From positions 1 to 17,175 of the forward strand of contig JADJYS010000025.1 of NCBI GenBank assembly GCA_016719645.1: DNA of 17,175 nucleotides. Direction: 5' to 3'. How positions within the stretch are numbered: the first letter of the stretch is position 1; the number at the start of each line of letters is the position of its first letter. Under the pieces are notes generated by a model. The model saw nothing but the letters and a program-made list of their open reading frames with translations. It was not told where the DNA came from and searched no databases. Shown here one piece after another: positions 15,374 through 17,175 of this stretch. This stretch comes from a bacterium. Lineage in GTDB: Bacteria > Krumholzibacteriota > Krumholzibacteriia > LZORAL124-64-63. Position numbers and translations under genes: made by a program.

Positions 15374-16816
15374 ATGAACGGCCACCCGATCCTCCCCCAC
15401 GGCGGCGACGCGCCCACCGGCGGTCCCTGGCGCATCCACCACGCGCGGGAGATCGTCGTGCTGGCCTCGCCCATCGTGATGTCGATGATCTCGCACACCC
15501 TGATGTGGACCGTCGACACCATCTTCCTGGGCCGCTACTCGAGCCTGGCCCTGGGGGCCGCGGGCCTGGGCGGCGTGCTGACCTGGGCCGCCTACAGCCT
15601 GTTCAACAACCTCAGCCGCATCAACGGCACCTTCGTGGCGCAGGCCCACGGCAAGGGCGACGACGAGGCCGTCGGCCACTACACCTGGCAGGCCATCCAC
15701 CTGTCGCTCGTCACCGGCCTGCTGCTGATGCTGCTCGGCCACTTCAGCCTGCCCCTGCTGCGCCTGACGGGCAACCCGGCCGACGTCGTCGAGGCGACCT
15801 ACACCTACGTCCGCTGGCGCACCGTCAGCGCGGTCTTCACCCAGATCGGCTTCGCGCTGCTGGGCTACTTCCAGGGCCGCCGCGACGTGCGCACGCCCAT
15901 GTGGATCGCCATCATCGCCAACGCGCTCAACGCCCTGCTCGACCTCTGGCTGATCTTCGGCTGGGAAGGCATCCCCGTCGGCGGCCGGCGCCTGCTGGCG
16001 GCGCCGGCGATGGGCATCGCCGGCGCCTCGATCGCCACGAGCATCAGCGTGGTGGTCAACACGGTGCTGATGGCCGCGGTGATCCTGGCCGACCGCAGCC
16101 AGCGCCGCCGCTACCGCATCCACGTGCCGCGCCGGCCGGACCTCGCGGCGCTGCGCAACATGGTCCGCGTGGGGCTGCCGTCGACGCTCGAGGGCTTCAT
16201 CGACATGTGCTCGTTCAGCCTGTTCACCGTGCTGGTCGGCCGCGCCGGCGCCATCCAGCTCGCGGCCAGCCAGATCACCGTGCAGCTGCTCTCGTTCTCG
16301 TTCATGCCCATGTGGGGCCTGACCTCGGCCGGCGCCGTGCTGGTCGGCAACTGGGTCGGCGCCGGGCGTCCCGACGTGGCGGCGCGCTACGGCCGGCAGG
16401 TCTACAAGATGGGGCTGCTCTACTGCCTGGTCCTGGCGGTGATCTTCTACGCGTTCCGCGGCGGGATCTTCCGCATCTTCACGCCCGACCCCGCCATCCT
16501 CGTCTTCGGGGCCGGCCTGGCGCTGGTGGCGTCGGTCTTCCAGGTCGGCGACGGCATGCGCATGGTCGGCAGCGGCCTGCTGACCGGCGCCGGCGACACG
16601 CGCTCGGTGCTGCTGATCACCGCGGTGGTCATGTGGGGGATCTTCCTGCCGCTGACCTGGCTGCTGGTGGTGCGCGGCGGCGGCGACGTGCGCGTGGCCT
16701 GGCTGGGCGGCGCGGCCTGCTACGCCCTGGAGGCGCTGCTGCTCTACGGGCGCTTCCGGCGGGGCAGCTGGCAGAAGGTGGACATCTTCCGGGACGGCCC
16801 CGTTCAGAAGGCGTAG
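15374..16816 (+). CDS. MATE-family multidrug/toxin efflux transporter
   Basis: Inner-membrane cation-coupled exporter of the NorM/DinF superfamily, 480 residues and twelve predicted helices, with no frame break. The N-half begins HHAREIVVLASPIVMSMISH and has MWTVDTIFLGRYSSLALGAAG, the characteristic MATE helix 1-2 region. Helices 4-6 include FALLGYFQGRRDVRTPMWI and NALNALLDLWLIFGWEG. The C-half repeats the pattern with GLPSTLEGFIDMCSFSLFTV, GLTSAGAVLVGNWVGAGRPD and GDGMRMVGSGLLTGAGDTRS. The substrate is unknown. Possible starts are ATG 15374 (MNGHPILPHG) and ATG 15359; the latter overlaps the predicted -10, so I prefer 15374. It is divergent from aroA. Its last 13 bases overlap the convergent TonB-dependent receptor gene. 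Confidence 0.9.
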   Translation: MNGHPILPHGGDAPTGGPWRIHHAREIVVLASPIVMSMISHTLMWTVDTIFLGRYSSLALGAAGLGGVLTWAAYSLFNNLSRINGTFVAQAHGKGDDEAVGHYTWQAIHLSLVTGLLLMLLGHFSLPLLRLTGNPADVVEATYTYVRWRTVSAVFTQIGFALLGYFQGRRDVRTPMWIAIIANALNALLDLWLIFGWEGIPVGGRRLLAAPAMGIAGASIATSISVVVNTVLMAAVILADRSQRRRYRIHVPRRPDLAALRNMVRVGLPSTLEGFIDMCSFSLFTVLVGRAGAIQLAASQITVQLLSFSFMPMWGLTSAGAVLVGNWVGAGRPDVAARYGRQVYKMGLLYCLVLAVIFYAFRGGIFRIFTPDPAILVFGAGLALVASVFQVGDGMRMVGSGLLTGAGDTRSVLLITAVVMWGIFLPLTWLLVVRGGGDVRVAWLGGAACYALEALLLYGRFRRGSWQKVDIFRDGPVQKA

Positions 16817-17175
16817 CCGCAGGTCACCGCCGCCTGGCGGCCCGGCAGGGTCACGCCGGGGATCTCCTGGTACTCCCGGTCGAAGACGTTGAACAGGTCC
16901 GCCGACAGCGTCCAGGTTCCCCGTGCCAGCGAAGCGCGCAGGTCCACCACGACGTGCCCCGCGCTGCCCGCGCCGCTGCGATGGCGGGCCTGCGCGGCGA
17001 GCGTGACGGCGCGGTCGATCGCGACCGTGGCCGTCGCCGCCAGCAGGTGCCGCGGGACCAGCGTCGCGTACTTGGCCACGTCGCCCGCCGGGAGCGAGCG
17101 CTCCACCTCGAAGAGCGTGTGGTGCAGGGCCAGCGCGTCGCCGCGGGGCGTGGTCAGCCCGTAGGACTGGGTCCA
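16804..17175 (-). CDS. TonB-dependent receptor, C-terminal fragment
   Basis: The last 123 residues of an outer-membrane beta-barrel receptor, cut off by the window edge. The strands alternate as in TonB-dependent receptors (ALALHHTLFEVERSL, HLLAATATVAIDRAVTLAAQ, HVVVDLRASLARGTWTLSAD). Then comes the highly typical penultimate strand and turn LFNVFDREYQEIPGVTLPGR, and a last strand ending in Phe (VTCGYAF), the signal recognised by the BAM machinery. Ligand (siderophore, cobalamin, glycan or other) cannot be told from this part. The frame is open from the window edge to TGA or TAG-type stop at 16804. The 3' end overlaps the MATE gene by 13 bases with no terminator visible between them. Confidence 0.88.
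   Translation of the reverse strand, partial: WTQSYGLTTPRGDALALHHTLFEVERSLPAGDVAKYATLVPRHLLAATATVAIDRAVTLAAQARHRSGAGSAGHVVVDLRASLARGTWTLSADLFNVFDREYQEIPGVTLPGRQAAVTCGYAF

Noticed and set aside
13617..15377. 586-residue plus-strand open frame over aroA/aroC
   Set aside because: It is low-complexity Arg/Gly/Ala text, while the opposite strand encodes unmistakable EPSP and chorismate synthases.
13768..15522. 584-residue minus-strand open frame in another frame over aroA
   Set aside because: It is Arg/Ala/Gly-rich with no motifs; it shares the strand but not the frame of aroA and only its first part touches the shifted N-terminus.
15317..16123. 268-residue minus-strand open frame inside the MATE gene
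   Set aside because: Antisense shadow rich in Asp/Val/Gln/His; the plus strand codes for a complete MATE transporter.
1..17175. Possible defence system, CRISPR array, retron or mobile element
   Set aside because: No spaced repeats, transposase, integrase, reverse transcriptase, nuclease or toxin-antitoxin motifs were seen on either strand; the accessory content is a polysaccharide locus.

Overview
The window is 17.2 kb of GC-rich DNA from a Gram-negative bacterium. The signs are a TonB-dependent outer-membrane receptor, a lipoprotein with an outer-membrane-type lipobox, and an O-antigen ligase/polymerase-type gene. High GC, long Ig-like lipoproteins and a clustered aroA-aroC-tyrS would suit an uncultured FCB-like or Eisenbacteria/Krumholzibacteriota-like lineage. 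That placement is an impression from style, not an identification. No tRNA, rRNA, CRISPR array, insertion sequence or phage gene is visible.

Layout. (1) 1-484, + strand: the end of an APH/choline-kinase-like phosphotransferase, converging on the polysaccharide operon. (2) 402-8415, - strand: a seven-gene surface-polysaccharide operon. In transcription order it holds a SAM methyltransferase, a secreted SGNH-like protein, an O-antigen ligase/polymerase-like membrane protein, a PaaK/CapK-like adenylate-forming enzyme, a GT4-type glycosyltransferase, a secreted lectin-like/Ig-domain protein and a second GT4-type glycosyltransferase. A candidate promoter and a palindrome precede it. (3) 8672-10387, + strand: a lipoprotein with three Big_5-like domains, closed by a strong hairpin at 10412-10437. 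(4) 10459-15241, - strand: a DinB-like protein, an unrecognised four-helix membrane protein, tyrS, aroC and aroA. aroC, tyrS and the membrane-protein gene are translationally coupled. Near-identical sigma70-type promoters lie in front of aroA and aroC. (5) 15374-16816, + strand: a MATE efflux transporter divergent from aroA. (6) 16804-17175, - strand: the C-terminus of a TonB-dependent receptor, overlapping the MATE 3' end.

Two window-wide facts affect every reading. First, about two dozen single-base frame breaks occur. Each is repaired by continuing the same protein family in another frame, and they also hit housekeeping genes (tyrS, aroA), so most are probably sequencing or assembly errors rather than pseudogenes. 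Coordinates of broken genes therefore span the whole inferred gene. Second, base composition and codon use switch sharply inside genes of the polysaccharide locus (near 1165, 6170 and 7195) and again near 8620, giving a mosaic of very GC-rich host-like and moderate-GC segments. This could be homologous exchange at a surface-polysaccharide locus or a chimeric assembly.

Functionally, the left half probably builds and decorates an exported polysaccharide: two glycosyltransferases extend the glycan, the membrane protein polymerises or ligates it, and the methyltransferase, adenylate-forming enzyme and SGNH protein are candidate modifiers. The right half is core metabolism: the last two steps to chorismate beside tyrosyl-tRNA synthetase, a grouping that links aromatic amino-acid supply to tyrosine use.
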